64,000 bases of DNA from Paramecium sonneborni. Its lineage: Eukaryota > Ciliophora > Oligohymenophorea > Peniculida > Parameciidae. Made by a program: the position numbers and the translations under genes. The DNA lies in NCBI GenBank assembly GCA_905182985.1, contig CAJJDN010000011.1, positions 328,390 through 392,389 on the forward strand, in the 5' to 3' direction. The notes under the pieces are model-generated. The model worked only from the letters and a program-made list of their open reading frames with translations. It searched no databases and was not told the origin of the DNA. Below are positions 25,504-38,600 of this stretch, one piece after another. The stretch's first letter is position 1. Every line of letters starts with the position of its first letter.

Positions 25504-26043
25504 ATGTATGATTTATCAGAAGAGAAAATAAACTCAAGGAAATTAATTTTTCTTATGTATTCTTAAAGACACGAACCTAGAAATGCCTCATTAGCTGTCT
25601 AACAAGTAAAAATTATTAAAAAATAAATTCAACCTAATAAAAAAGATGGCAAACCTAGATATTTAACTCCAAAAAAATTAAGTCAATCATTTTAAGCTAG
25701 ATTACAAGAGCTTCCAATAATATCTAAGAATCCAAAAAATTAATTTTATATTACTTAAATATTTACTCAAATCAAAAAAAAAGAAAAAAATCCATATTTA
25801 TAGGATTGGAATTAAAAATTTGATTCTTTGGTATGTGGAACTTTAAGAACATTCAATTAAAGTAAAGAATAAAAATTATTCAATAAATCATTTAGTTTCG
25901 AAGAGTAATAAGAAATGATCTTATCATTTAAACAAAAACCTCCTCTCCAGTCATTAAAAATGAGAAAGTTAATATAAAATAAATAGAAAAAATTTGATAA
26001 AGAATTAGTTATTGATGATATTTCAAAGTATTTTCAAGATTGA
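25504..26043 (+). CDS. Small basic protein of unknown function
   Basis: Single-exon frame of 179 aa. Lys/Gln-rich and basic throughout, with KKDGKPRYLTPKKLSQSF, NPYLQDWNQKFDSL and a final ELVIDDISKYFQD. No recognised domain. Composition is protein-like, and an ATG opens the frame shortly after the divergent gene. Its stop at 26041-26043 lies within the last codons of the convergent coiled-coil gene (10-bp overlap). Confidence 0.6.
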
Positions 26044-29000
26044 TAATGCCCTCTTGTGATTTAAAATAATCTTCCAAATTATTTTGATGTCATCTTAGCA
26101 TTTTATGTTAAAGTATTTTTTTTGACTCTCACCACAAAATCCATTTAACCTTAAGATTTATTACTTCTTTAACTCTTGCTTCCTTGACTTACACTAATGC
26201 TACGAGATTATATTAAAGGAGTTTATTAATTTTTATCTTTTTCAAAAGAAAACTAATTTAGATTAGCATTAAGAATATCATCTTTATTTTAAATACTATT
26301 TAATTTCTTTACTTAAGATTAAGATTAATTTTCTATTGATTAATATTATTTAGTATCAATAGTTTATGATAATTATTCTAACTTGAATTAATAAACTTCA
26401 GATTATTTTAATTAAATATCCTACTCTATTTTTTCAACTTCAACTTAAAATTTAGATTTCTTAAGCAAATTTGTTTAATGTCTTAAAAAAATAGAATTAT
26501 TAATTGAAATAGATTATTCGTCGAATGAATTTTATGTTTTAAAATCTTCAGACTTGTTAAGAGTAGAATAATTATTTTAATTTTAGAAATTATTGTATTA
26601 ATCTTAATCTTCTATTTAGTTTTATTATTATTAACCCTAAGCAGATAGTCTATATCTTATTATTTATTATTTTTATTTAGCATTTTCTTCTCTTACTCTT
26701 AATAATTCATTCTTTAATTCTTCATTATTACTTTATAATTAAAATAAGTTATCAGTTTATTATTTCAATTATTAATTCACATCTTTTAGACTCGCACAGT
26801 AAATAAGAGATTTGAACTTAATTATTTTGTAATCATTTGATCTTTTGTTATAATCAGTTTTTAGTTTTTAATTTAAGTTAAGCTGTTCCTTTAATTTGAT
26901 ATTTAGTTGCTCAATGTTTTTGATTTATTAAGCATTTTCATTTTTGAGTGTTTTTGTTTATTCAAAAAGATTTTTATAAGATTTATCTAAATTAATCAGT
27001 TTTTAATTTGTTCTATCCCATTAACTTAAAGCATCTTCAAGTTTCATCTTAGAAACCATTTCTTTTAACATCATTTTATAATTGTTAATTTTAATGGCAT
27101 TTCTTTCAACTAAAAACGATTTATCTTTATTCCCTAATTTTTCTTATTCATTAAATTTTATTTCAAGTAATCTATACTTTCTTTAACATTCTTCATACTT
27201 TACTCTTATATCAGCAATTTCATTAATAAATTCACCTATTCTTTGATTATCATCATTTATGACTCGATCTGAAAATAATTATTTAGTAACTAAATTATTG
27301 TTTTCAAAAACCTTGACTTTATATAAAGATAAAATATCAACTAATTCTTTTCTTTAAGAATCAAATTCATTTTAAAGTGCTTCGAGTTTATCTCTCTCGT
27401 TAATTAATTCTTATCTTTGATTGTCTATAGTTTCTTACAATTATTCAATTTTTTTATTATTCAATAATTCAGCTGCTGCAAATTCCTATAAATTTAATTT
27501 TATTTTATTCTCCTATTCATTCAATTCCATTGTAAGAGTATGCAATCTTTATTGACTGAAACTTAAACATTTTTCTAAATCTATTATTGTTTCTTCTTTT
27601 CCTTCTAAACTATTTTATAGTAGTTCCACTTGGGCCTTTTCTTTAATAAATAATTCATCTAAATGAATTTTTGCAATTTTCATTTATTATATATTTTAAT
27701 TTAAAGCTAATATTTCATTCTATTAAATTTCTATTCTTTAAACTCCAAATGAATATTCTACTTACATTTTTTAAAACTTTTTAATTTCTTTATCATGTTC
27801 TTCTATTAATTCTCTATTTTCCTTTTACAATTATAAAATACTCGATTTATAACCTTTCTCTAATTGTTCAAACGAATCAATAGAAATTTTTAATTTTTAA
27901 TTTTCTGTTTGTAAATCAAACTTTTATTATTTTAATATTTAATTCTCATTTGTTAATTTCAAATTCACATCTAAAAGATCTTAATAGTTCCTTTGATATT
28001 TTTCTAATTCTTGCAATCTAGAAATTATTTTAAAATTAAATTACTTGTGAATATTGTCCTCTTTAAATTTTGAAAATTGCATAGATAACTAATTAAATTA
28101 ATATTCATAATTCATAGAATTGCTTTAATCATTAGCAGAATTTTTAGTTAATTTACTAATTTTGATTTCATTAATTTGAAGTTTATATTATTTTTCATCT
28201 AATTATCTTTTCAAATTTTCTATTGTCTATTTGAGATGAGAGATTTCATTTACTCTAATTTCTTTTTCTTCTATTAAAATTTCCAATTATTTTTAAGATT
28301 TCATTAAATCATTGCTAATTTTATCATATAATACTCTTATCTCTTTAAATTCCTCCACAATTTTAGTGTACTCTTAACCTAATTCTCTATATACAGATGT
28401 AATTTAATTGATCCGATATTCAAACTTAATTCTTAATGCAACTTCTTCTTCAAATGCAGTATTAGATTAATGAAAATCTATTTCTGCATTGTCTCTTTGT
28501 AATTTTAACACATAATTTTAATCAGTTGTATCTTATAACATATTCTATAATTTATTTATTTCCTCTTTGGCCTAATTTTCTATAACCTTAAATTAAGTTT
28601 CTCTTTAAACTAATGTTTGATTGAGCTCTTCAATTTTTTATTAACTTTCTTACTAAATTTAATTTATTGTAAAATAAAAATCCCCTTTTGCAACATATTC
28701 TAAAAGAATCCCAAAAACTTTCCAAATCGAAGCAGTTAATTATAAATTTTTAAGAATTTCATGAAGCATTTCATAAAATCCCACTGTATAGACAAACATA
28801 CTTCTATAGAGTCTACCAACGTCTTCATCCTTAACTCCGGCACTCTACAATCAAAATTAGAGAGTCATTTACAACCTTTAAAGAATTTCTATCAAGTCCT
28901 AATTTGCTTAAACTGATTTATTTTTCATTTAAGCAAGCTTCCTTCAATATATCATTAATCCATCTTTCAATTCCATTTTATTCAACTATTGATATAGGAA

Positions 29001-29097
29001 TAGATGCATCTTAATGTTATTTAAATTACCTGGATCCCAATCTTTATCTAGTATCAATGGTAGAAGCTTAAAATGATTTCCTAAATATGTCATTCAT
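26034..29097 (-). CDS. Long coiled-coil protein with conserved-looking N-terminal domain
   Basis: Two exons; one intron of 28 nt near 28830-28857; 1,011 aa. The N-terminal about 140 residues look globular: SIVEQNGIERWINDILKEAC, then GVKDEDVGRLYRSMFVYTVG and FYEMLHEILKNL, a helical module. The rest to residue about 900 is nearly continuous coiled coil rich in Gln, Glu, Leu and Lys. The tail is Ser/Gln-rich (SRSISVSQGSKS) with a final QFGRLFQITRGHYQS. This architecture suggests a basal-body or ciliary structural protein, but I do not recognise the family. Start: ATG at 29097, followed directly by ATG-rich context in frame. Its stop overlaps the convergent gene by 10 bp. Confidence 0.75.
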
Positions 29098-29326
29098 TAA
29101 TTTATTATATAAAATTTAAAAGGCAATCAATTACTTTTCTTTAAATCATAATTTTATTAAACAGTTAATATTTTTGGCATAGCCTTTTTATTTAAGTAGA
29201 TTAAACTCATATATATTGTTTAAATTCATTAAATAGAAATTTAAAGGTTTAATATGTTATTTGGATTTTATATAAACAAGTTTAATAAAGTTTTTAATTA
29301 ATATTCTTTTAATTTTAATAATAATA
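29098..29326. promoter_or_regulatory. Divergent intergenic region
   Basis: About 229 bp between the divergent coiled-coil and thiolase starts. A+T-rich, no clear motif. Likely holds both promoters. Confidence 0.35.
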
Positions 29327-30659
29327 ATGCGTGTTTTCGTAATTGGAGTTGGAATGACGAAATTTATTAAACCAGGAAAAGATGATAATCCTGATTATCC
29401 TATTATGGCTGCTTAAGCAACAAGAAGAGCTCTTCATGATTCAAGTCTTACATTTAAAGATGTTAAGATGGCAGCTGTAGGATATGTTTATGGAGATTCA
29501 ACATGTGGATAAAGAGCAGTATATGAAGTTGGTATGACTGGTATACCAATATATAATGTAAATAATAATTGTTCAACTGGATCATCAGCTTTACATTTAG
29601 CCCATCAATTTATTACTGGAGGTCTTTATGATTGTGCTCTTGCTTTAGGTTTTGAAAAGATGGAGAAAGGTATAAATGTTTATATTTGTAGGTTCTTTAA
29701 CTTTGAAATTTCCAGATAGAACTTAACCAGTTGATAAATTAGTTAATTATTCTGAGGAATGGTCTTCAGAAAAAAGTAAAGGTCCATGGGCACCAAAAAT
29801 TTTTGGAAATGCAGGAGTAGAACATATGTAAAAATATGGAACTAAAGCTGAACATTTTGCAAAAATCGCATTTAAGAATCATTTACATTCAACAAGAAAT
29901 CCTTATAGTTAATTTAGGGATAAATATAGTTTAGAGGAAATAATAAAATCTCCAAAAATTCATGGTCCTTTAACAAAATTATAATGTTGTCCAACATCTG
30001 ATGGTGCGGCTGCAGCTATACTTTGCAATGAAAAGTTTATGTTAGAACATAATTTATAAGATTAAGCAATAGAGATAATAGGATGTGCATTAACAACAGA
30101 TAATGAATCTACATTTGTATAGAAATCATTAATGAATTTGGCTGGATATGATATGAGTAGAAGAGCAGCAGAATAAGTATATTAAAAGACAGGAGTAAAT
30201 CCAAAAGAAATAGGAGTAGTTGAATTACATGATTGTTTTTCAGCAAATGAATTAATTACTTATGAAGCTCTAGGATTATGTGAAGTAGGAAAAGCAGGAG
30301 AATTTATAGATAAAGGAGATAATACATATGGAGGAAGAGTAGTAGTAAATGTAAAATAATTAATTATAAATTGAAAGCCTTCAGGTGGTTTAATTTCAAA
30401 GGGACATCCATTAGGAGCAACAGGATTAGCATAATGTGCAGAATTATGTTGGTAATTAAGAGGAATGGCTGAAGATAGATAAATAAAAAATCTGAACTAT
30501 GCTTTATAACATAATATAGGATTAGGGGGAGCATGTGTTGTAATATTGTATAAGAAATACAATTAATCAAATGGAAAAGTTAGGGCAGATTAATCTGCTA
30601 ATCCTGATGTATTAGAGAAAATAGAAGCGTAAAAATAATAGGAAAGACCTAGATTATGA
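29327..30659 (+). CDS. SCPx-type peroxisomal 3-ketoacyl-CoA thiolase, thiolase domain only
   Basis: Three exons; introns 29670-29691 and 30351-30377; 427 aa. SCP2-thiolase signatures: [15 protein letters not shown] at the N-terminus, the nucleophilic Cys in [17 protein letters not shown], the oxyanion His in [39 protein letters not shown] with the catalytic His, and [10 protein letters not shown]. The family cleaves 3-ketoacyl-CoA, including branched and sterol side chains, in peroxisomes. Animal SCPx carries a C-terminal SCP2 sterol-binding domain; this protein ends about 50 residues after the thiolase fold, so that domain is absent. It terminates in Pro-Arg-Leu, a weak PTS1-like tripeptide, consistent with but not proof of peroxisomal import. 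Confidence 0.93.
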
Positions 30660-30695
30660 AATATGTATTATTATAAAAAAAATATTATTAATAAT

Positions 30696-31636
30696 ATGAA
30701 ATTTGATATCTTATTCGTCATTCTAATACTGACAGTGTCTACATATGCCTAAGATGATGAAGATTTCATAATCGATTCTAATAGTGCATATGATGAAACA
30801 GATGCTACAAGATATTGGTATTTCTGTGCTGCTAGTTACTGTCATCCTAATGTTATAATAGATTGGTCATGTACAACTCCATGTAGTAAAACACCTTATA
30901 TGGATGATGTTTAAATATTTGTTAATTCTACAAATGAAAATGCAGGATTTTCAGGTTATGATCCTAAACATAATGAAATAATTATTGTTTTCAGAGGAAC
31001 TCTTCCTTGGTCAATTAAAAATTGGCTTGAAGACATTAATTACATTAAAACTTCTTATCCATATTGCACAAATAATTGTCAAGTTCATAGGTTAACATAT
31101 ATAATTAATATTTAGAGGATTCTTTTATTCATATATGGGCATTCATGATTAAGTAATAAATGCAGCTAAAAGATTAACAACTAAATATCCTAATGCTAAA
31201 TTAGTAGTGACTGGACATAGTTTAGGAGGAGCTCTTGCTACTCATGCTTTAGTTACTCTTACAGTTAATGGATTCAAAATAGATCATTTTTATACTTATG
31301 GATCACCAAGAGTTGGGGATTCTGCATTTTTCAATTTTGTCAAATCAATATATCCTGCTGCTAAATTTAGAGTGACACATGATCATGATCCTGTACCTCA
31401 TTTACCTATGGAAGTTTAAGGATTTCATCATATTAATACAGAAGCTTATTATAAAGATTTTCTCATCTTTCATAAAGAGTATTATTTATAAAACTAATTA
31501 TAGTGTTAAAATTTGTAATGATGAATACAAAGAAGATTCAAAATGTTCAAATCAAAATCTTGTTGATTTAAGTGCAGATGATCATTGCAATTATTTAGGA
31601 TATAATTTAGCTATTGGAGTCCTTGTTTGCTAATGA
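30696..31636 (+). CDS. Secreted class 3 lipase
   Basis: Three exons; introns 31091-31115 and 31479-31503 (25 nt each); 296 aa. The N-terminus [19 protein letters not shown] is a clear signal peptide. Fold landmarks: [20 protein letters not shown], the nucleophile elbow [28 protein letters not shown], and the catalytic Asp in [11 protein letters not shown]. The catalytic His is probably in DHCNYLG near the C-terminus. Several Cys (FCAASYC; CTTPC; YCTNNC) suggest disulphides, fitting secretion or a digestive vacuole. It hydrolyses triacylglycerol or related esters. It begins 36 bp after the thiolase stop on the same strand; both act on lipids, which may be coincidence. Confidence 0.94.
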
Positions 31637-31676
31637 TTTTACATAATACAAAAATATTAATATATAGTTAATTTAA

Positions 31677-31937
31677 TCAAAATTATTAATCACTTTATAT
31701 ATGCATTTATCTCCGTCTATTCAGCAAGCCATTCTATTCTACACTATTTAATAATGGAACTTATATGTATTTATTATCTTCCTCTACTACATAAAATAAT
31801 TTTCCATCTTTATTTCGAAATAATTTCTTTTTAATATCGTCTGGTAAGGTTGATGAAGTTTTTAGTTTCAACCTTTTCTGTATCATTTATATTGGTTAAC
31901 TTGCTTCTCCTGCCTATTTCGAAGAACCACAACCCAT
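31677..31937 (-). CDS. Microprotein with predicted dual-acylation N-terminus
   Basis: Single exon, 86 aa. It starts MGCGSSK: Gly2 with Ser6 and Lys7 fits N-myristoylation, and Cys3 could be palmitoylated, as in Src-family and Galpha N-termini. The middle is basic (MIQKRLKLKTSSTLPDDIKK) and the C-terminus holds FRNKDGKLFYVVEED, NRRRQMHIQSDQQF. No known domain. The rest of the protein is compact and coherent and the frame ends properly in TGA. It would sit at the plasma or alveolar membrane if acylated. Only 40 bp separate its stop from the convergent lipase stop. Confidence 0.7.
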
Positions 31938-33059
31938 CTATTTTTCTAACCAATTTTACTCTTGATTAAATATAATATAACTTTCATAAAGTTGTTAAAT
32001 GACATGTTTTTAATTTAATATACCCCATTTTACTATAAGTATCACTTTTTTGTTCTTCTTACTTTAAAAAATCTAAGAATATGTTCAAGATACTCAAGAC
32101 TTAAACTTTAAATTAATAATTTTATACTAATTATAGTACTTCCTTGCATTTATATTTATTTCCAACTTATATAAGAGGAAATTTAATTAATTTATATAAT
32201 TTAAAATATATTAATATTAGTGAGTTAATTCAAATTATTTTATTCTTTAAATTGAGAATCATAAGAATTTTTATCAGATTATAATTCCATATAATTTACA
32301 TATTTCTAACAAAGATATATTAATAAAAATCTTCATAATTAAAAAGACTCATTTTTAAGAATGCTGAATTTAATTTTTTTATTATAATAAACATTTTACT
32401 AATAAAATTAAAGGTTACTTAAAAGAAATTTCGTTAATCTATATTTACACAATGTATACTATCATATTGAGACAGAAATGATAACCAATGGATTAAGTAT
32501 TCAAGTATTAAAGTTAATTTTAACAATATATGTCTAAGTTTGCAATTTTTCACAAATTTGTCTTAAAGCTTGAATTAGTATACTTATTTATGAATAAGTT
32601 TGTTACGTAATCATAATTTTAATTAGTTCCTTATATAAAATCGTATCGACAAAGTATCTTGAATTTTTCCATCAGACATTTTGAAATAATTTTTGACCCT
32701 TGGCTAAATTTTTAAATTTAAACCAAATCTATTGAATCAAGATTTGCAGATTAATAAGACGAATTATTAATCATTTAAGTATCCATATATTTAAATGATG
32801 TAATTATTGTTGATTCATACAAAATCCTATTCTTAAATATGGGTAAAAGATTTTAAAAATAGATTTTCAATAGATTTTTAAGCAATTGATTCTAAAAAAT
32901 TTTTATGATAGATTTAAAAACTTTTTAGTGGACAAAGAGTGGCAATACTATAAAGTAATATAATAATACTAGTTATTGATTTAATAAATAAATAATTGAT
33001 TATTTTTATTAATTTTTAATAGCTAATACAATTAGAGTAATAATTAATAATATCCATTA
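31938..33059. other. Long A+T-rich intergenic stretch
   Basis: About 1.1 kb without a supportable gene on either strand. Contains several homopolymeric A/T runs. Unusually long for a window where gaps are normally under 100 bp, so it may contain relics too decayed to recognise. Confidence 0.45.
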
Positions 33060-33720
33060 GGAATTATTTATGAAATCAGTAAGAATGAGAATGAACCAGC
33101 CAAATTTTATAAAAATGTAAAATGTGTTGTTTGTGCTTAACTTATTGAAGATAAAGTTTGTATGGCTTTGGTAACTATTTCATTTATTATAATGCTGAAA
33201 ATTACACTAAATCTATCGAATTTCATAAGCAAAATCTTCAATATTTTGATCAAGAAGATCTGTTTATAGGATTAATCTAAATAATATTATAAATTTTTAA
33301 GATTCAATTAAATATTCTTCATTTACTTTATTATGGACTTAAAAGAGAGATGAGGCTGATTCTCAATGTATTTGATATTGTTAATAAGGATTAGTTTATT
33401 CGAAATTTAAATAATATTAATTAGCTTATAAAAATTTCCACTATTTAGTATTAAATTAATAGTAAAGAATTTGTATAAATTAGCTAGAAGATTAAAAAAT
33501 CATAACCTATTATTAGATTAAATATTAAATTTAATTAAAATATCAGAATGTTTACAAAGATTTACTGAAAATTAGACAGAAAATTTATGTTCCAGATTAG
33601 TATTTTAAACCTCATATATTTAGTTTTTCAATTTTATAAAATTGATCTCCTTTTTTTGTCTCTAAAATTAAGATCTTTTAAAATCTAAAACCTTACTCCT
33701 TAATATAATATTATGATGAT
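33060..33720 (+). pseudogene. Probable decayed TPR-type gene
   Basis: One frame near 33070-33165 reads NENEPAKFYKNVKCVVC then LIEDKVCMAL; after a one-base shift at about 33172 it continues GNYFIYYNAENYTKSIEFHK followed by QNLQYFDQEDLF, which has the spacing of a tetratricopeptide repeat (GN..Y....Y..AI..H...L). No intron explains the shift. Downstream open frames (NILHLLYYGLKREMRLI) are less convincing. I read this as a degraded TPR gene; a single sequencing indel in a real gene is the main alternative. Confidence 0.4.
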
Positions 33721-33772
33721 GAACAACATAAAAAATTTTAAAGAATTAAATTATTTATTTTATTATTAATAA

Positions 33773-34484
33773 ATGAATTAAGCTTCAAATAAAATTTCAG
33801 CTGAAGATTGGCATCATAATTAAAACAATATTGTAATACCAAAAGCTAAAATGAATGAATTAGTTCTTAATTTTTTTATTGTTGAGGGTTATAGAGATGC
33901 AGCAATAGAATTTTCTAAAGAAGCTGGAATTTAATGTAATATTTAAATATTTATAATTAAAGTATCTAACAAAGAACTTGATAAAATGATTGAGAGAATT
34001 GAAATTAAAAAAAATATATTAAATGGGGAAATTGATTCTGCTTTAGAAAAAGTATCTATGAGCAATAATAAATAAATTCTTTTTAAATTAAAAATGCAAA
34101 AACTAATAGAACTAATAAAAAATAATGAATTGGATTAGGCTATTTCATATGCCTAAAATTAAATAATTGAATTCTTAAAAGATTAAGTATAAATTATAAT
34201 TTAAGTAGCCTCATCTAATTGATGAAACAGAAAAAGCTATGTCTTTATTAGCTTACAAAGACCTCGGAAAATGTCCTTTAAGTCATTTGACTCAAAATTC
34301 TCAAAGAATTAAGGTAGCAAGCGAAGTCAATTAACAATTGTTTTAAGACTCTTAAGGAAATGAATAAGCAAAATTAACAATACTAATGAAAATCTTATAA
34401 TGGGCTTAAGAAATATTGAATTCTAAACTTGAATATCCTTGTCTAATAGATATATCTAAAGGGTAATTCTCAAAAGAATAATGA
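33773..34484 (+). CDS. GID8: GID8/TWA1-like LisH-CTLH subunit of the GID/CTLH E3 ligase
   Basis: Three exons; introns 33936-33962 and 34187-34208; 220 aa, similar to GID8 (about 230). LisH: MNELVLNFFIVEGYRDAAIE followed by FSKEAGI. CTLH: KKNILNGEIDSALEKV with LKMQKLIELIKNNELDQAIS and YAQNQIIEFL. The C-terminal CRA-like helices contain EKAMSLLAYKDLGKCPLSHL. The order and spacing match GID8, the scaffold subunit of the GID/CTLH ubiquitin ligase involved in metabolic enzyme turnover. The N-terminus has SAEDWHHNQNN, similar to the tryptophan-containing N-terminal motif of family members. Confidence 0.9.
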
Positions 34485-34532
34485 CTTAATATTAAGAAAT
34501 ATATTTTTTTATTTTTTAATATCTTCTATTTC

Positions 34533-34826
34533 TCATAATTAAGGAAATCTAAGTTTGAATAAACTTATGGCCACATTAGAAATTTCTTTGGCTCTATCAT
34601 TCAACCAATCCATTTGATCTTATGTTTATGCAACTTCTGCGAACTTTCTTGCAAATCTAATTTATGTAAATGATTCAATTTCATTAAATTTAGCCTAATT
34701 AGCAATATGAATTACCAACTCTTCATAATAATTATAAATATCTTAAGCTGAATAGTTATTTGCAAGAACATGATCGAATCTCTTTATTGGACTGACATAT
34801 TTTCTTATGATTTCTTCAAACTTCAT
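34533..34826 (-). CDS. Small helical protein of unknown function
   Basis: Single exon, 97 aa. Predominantly helical and soluble: MKFEEIIRKYVSPIKRFDHV, EELVIHIANQAKFNEIESF, FARKFAEVAQTQDQMDWLND, ending SLFKLRFPQL. No motif recognised. Its compact, well-mixed composition is clearly coding. It converges on GID8 with about 48 bp between stops. Confidence 0.7.
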
Positions 34827-35620
34827 TTATTTATTAAAAAAATAATCTAATTTGGTTAAATTAATTATGAAACTCAAACCTTCAAATTAAATAAAACTAT
34901 AGATAATATTAGTAAAATACTATAAATTTATCTAATCTATATGCCCAACATCAATTTAAAATATTTTTGTAGATTTTTTATATCATATAAGATAAATAAG
35001 TCATAACATTTGACCCTTGTCTTAATAACTTTATTAAACAACCCAAAATAAATTTTTAGTTCTTAAATTTTTTGATCATTATTTTGGTGAGTTCAAAAAG
35101 AAAGCATATCATTTATTAGAAATAATTAAATAGGCTTCATTATTTTTAATTGTATTCCACACAATAATTTGTTAATTATTTAAGTTTTCTCAATAATTTT
35201 TATTAAATTTCATCTTTTTTGTACAACATTTTTATCAATTTTATATCACATAATTATAGAATTTTCTTTTAATAAATGTAAAAATTCCATAATTTGATCA
35301 TCATACTCTTTAAAGCAACTGTGAATATGGCAATTTAAAAATTAAAAATATAACGTTATATAATATTTTTATAAAAGTCAAATAAAGTAATTTTTTTCAT
35401 TTTTATTTATTGACTTTATAGTCTTATTGTTTTTTATTGATAACAAGCTCTTCATTATCATTAAATCAAGAAAAGAGCAGCATTTGTAAATTTTTTTTTA
35501 TCTTGTAAAATATTCTATTATTATATTAATAGAAGATGAGAGAAAAAAAAGATTGATTATATTAATTAAATAAAAATAATAAATTAAGTGAATTAAAATG
35601 TAATAAGTCAAAGGAACTCT
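34827..35620. other. Intergenic stretch, no gene seen
   Basis: About 790 bp of A+T-rich DNA with many T runs. No frame on either strand shows convincing protein composition. Confidence 0.45.
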
Positions 35621-38600
35621 TCAATTTTTGTTAAGACTAATTTAGTAAATTGATTATTTTAATTAAATAACTAAAAAATTGATTAGGCCTATTATTATAA
35701 AATAGATATTTACATCAATTAAAATATTTACCCCAGTCATATCATATGGTGATATTTTTAAAACTTATTTCATTAATTAAGTTGGCTCATTTCCTTGATA
35801 CATTTCGAATATATCAACAGTAATTTTTTCAGTTTAATCTAAAGTTTTAACATATTATAATAAATTTAGTTCTAATTATTAACTATCTAAGCTATTTTCA
35901 AAAAGTTGTAATATTTTTTTATTAAATTAAAATAGAGCTCGAATAATTTCATAGATTTCTAAGCGATTAATGTATTCCAATTCCATTAACAATGCTGTGT
36001 ATTTTTTAAATAAATCAGTCAAAAGAGGTCTTAAAAGGGCTTATTTCATAAAAAAAAAACCTTTTAGAGGATGTTTATTTTAATTAAACCATTCTAACAA
36101 TTCCTCTTCTGCTTAATCAATAAGAATCAATGCTGTAGAAATTTAACCTAATCTTACAAAACAATCAGATAGTTATAAAAAAAGTTATGGAAATAAGTAG
36201 TGACATGTAGATTAATAATTTTTGCCTAAAATTTTATATCCAATCATGGCTTTTTCAGCAGATTATATGCTCCAACTTAATAAAGTTGTTTAAGTTATGC
36301 CTTTAGTTGTACTTTCGTATATGCCAATAACATAATTTAAAACATTAATTTATTAAGTCATTTTAGTGTTTTCATCTTCACTTAGTTCATTTATAATTAT
36401 TAATTAACTCATTTTTTCTTTTAAACTATTCCTTTAATTTACATATGTATATAGCTAAATTATAATATTTAAAAATTACTTATCTTTCTGAATTTTTATA
36501 AACTTAATTTAAAATCAAAGGAAAATATTCTGATTTTGAATAACATAAGTATAATTATGATAAAACTTTAAAGAGATTGTTTAATGTTGTAGTTTCTGAT
36601 ATATCAAATAAAAGCTTAAATATTTCATTTATTTTTGGATATTTTTAATTTTCATTTTAAAGATTAGTAATAATATCTATGTAATAAATTAAATTTTCTT
36701 GGATGAATTAAGTATCAATAAGGTAAAAATATTGATCATCTGTTTCTTCAGAATGGATTTCAATTAATTTAACATCTACAATTGATGATAAAAAATTCAC
36801 ATTATTTTCAATAACCTATGATTATTAAAATCTAGTCTTACATAACTTGATTAATTGGTTTACTTTAATACAAAATTAGATTAAATTTTTATAGAATACA
36901 AATAATCTAAAATATTTAAAATAAGAGGTAAAGCTAATTCATAATCTTGCATATTGATATAAAATCTAACTAAAATATTTTTAATAATCGCTGAATAAGC
37001 AGTATTCTGTTTAAATTCTATTTTAATAAATCTTAAAATAAAGATTAATAATTACTTTTCAATTTCTTCTAAATTAATATTTCCTTAAGTTGTATGTAAA
37101 TATAAAAGATATAATTAATAAATGCTTTTTAATTTATCATAATAAGAAGGTAACAATTTAAAATTCTTAAATTAATCTTCTAACATATCGATATTAAATT
37201 AAATATCTAGATGAAAGAACTAATTGTAAATTACATATTATAAATTTAATAAATTATCTGAAGTGAGATTTCTAAAATCATTTTTTCTTTTAAATAGTCT
37301 ATCAAAAGGTTCTAAATGAAACAATTTTTCTTCGTTTACTTTTATTTACATTAATAATAAATCATCCTTAAAGGAAGGATGAGCATAATCAAAAAGACAA
37401 ACGTTATATTCTATTAATTTATAAGTTTATAAAATTATGATTTCTGCTAAATCCTTACGATCGAGAGCGATATAATATTAAATAATTGCTAAGACAATTA
37501 TAGATGGTTTTAATTATTCATTATATTTATCTATTAAAAATTTTAATTCATCTTCTTCATTTTATTCTGTTTCAACAAAGTTCCTTACAAAAAAATAAGA
37601 GCTTAAAATTTTATTAACTTGGTTTGGTTTTGGATCAGATTTGAGTTCCTTAATATCAAAAGCTTTCATTCTAATCTATGAAACTTTAACTTTTTTAGCA
37701 TCTGTTTCAGATTAACAAGATGCTTATTTTAAAGCCATTTCCCCTAACAATAATAAATTTGAATCTTCTGCCATTATATTTTCAAAGTGTTTTTTCGAAA
37801 AAGTAAAAAATAGAGATAAAATATAAAACAATCTAAATTATAATAATCCTTTAGAATGAAACCAAGAATCTGATTCAATTGAGACTTCATTATGGAGATG
37901 TTGTAATCTTTTTATCAAACTATTATTTACAAATTCGCTATTAAGATTCTTAATAATAATTTATTTAGGATCTAATTATTTATGAAGTGGCACATAATTA
38001 TCTATATGAAGTAATTAATGAATGGTTCTTAATTCTAATAAAAGATATGGTAAAGTTTACTCTTTTTAGTTTAATAACCTAACCAATATTTATCTATTTT
38101 CTAATGATTATTCTAAAACACTATAAGATATTAATTATTTCCACATTAATTAGAAATTATCAAATATTTCAAGTTTTGATGGAATAAAAAATGATTATTC
38201 TATCCATTTATTCATACTTATAACAATGTATTTTCCAATTTCACACTCTTTATTAAATGTTATATAATCTTTAGGTATTTCATATCTCTAAATGATTTTT
38301 AATTAAGCAGAGAAATATTCATACACTGGTGAATTAATTTTTTCTTATAAAAAGTCTATATAATTATTATGAAATGTTTCTTTTCCTCCATCAAACCATA
38401 CTATTAATTGTAAATATTTATAATATAATAATTGCAAACAGTAATTAGGAGAATCATCAAATTCTTTTTAGATTTCAAAGTTCTCTTATTAAGCAATTTT
38501 TAATGTTGCATCTAAAGTGGGAGATTATTAATTAAAATTAAATTAATTTGGTGTAAGATCATCTGGTTCTTCAATAACTTGTATTATTTTTGTTTAAGAT

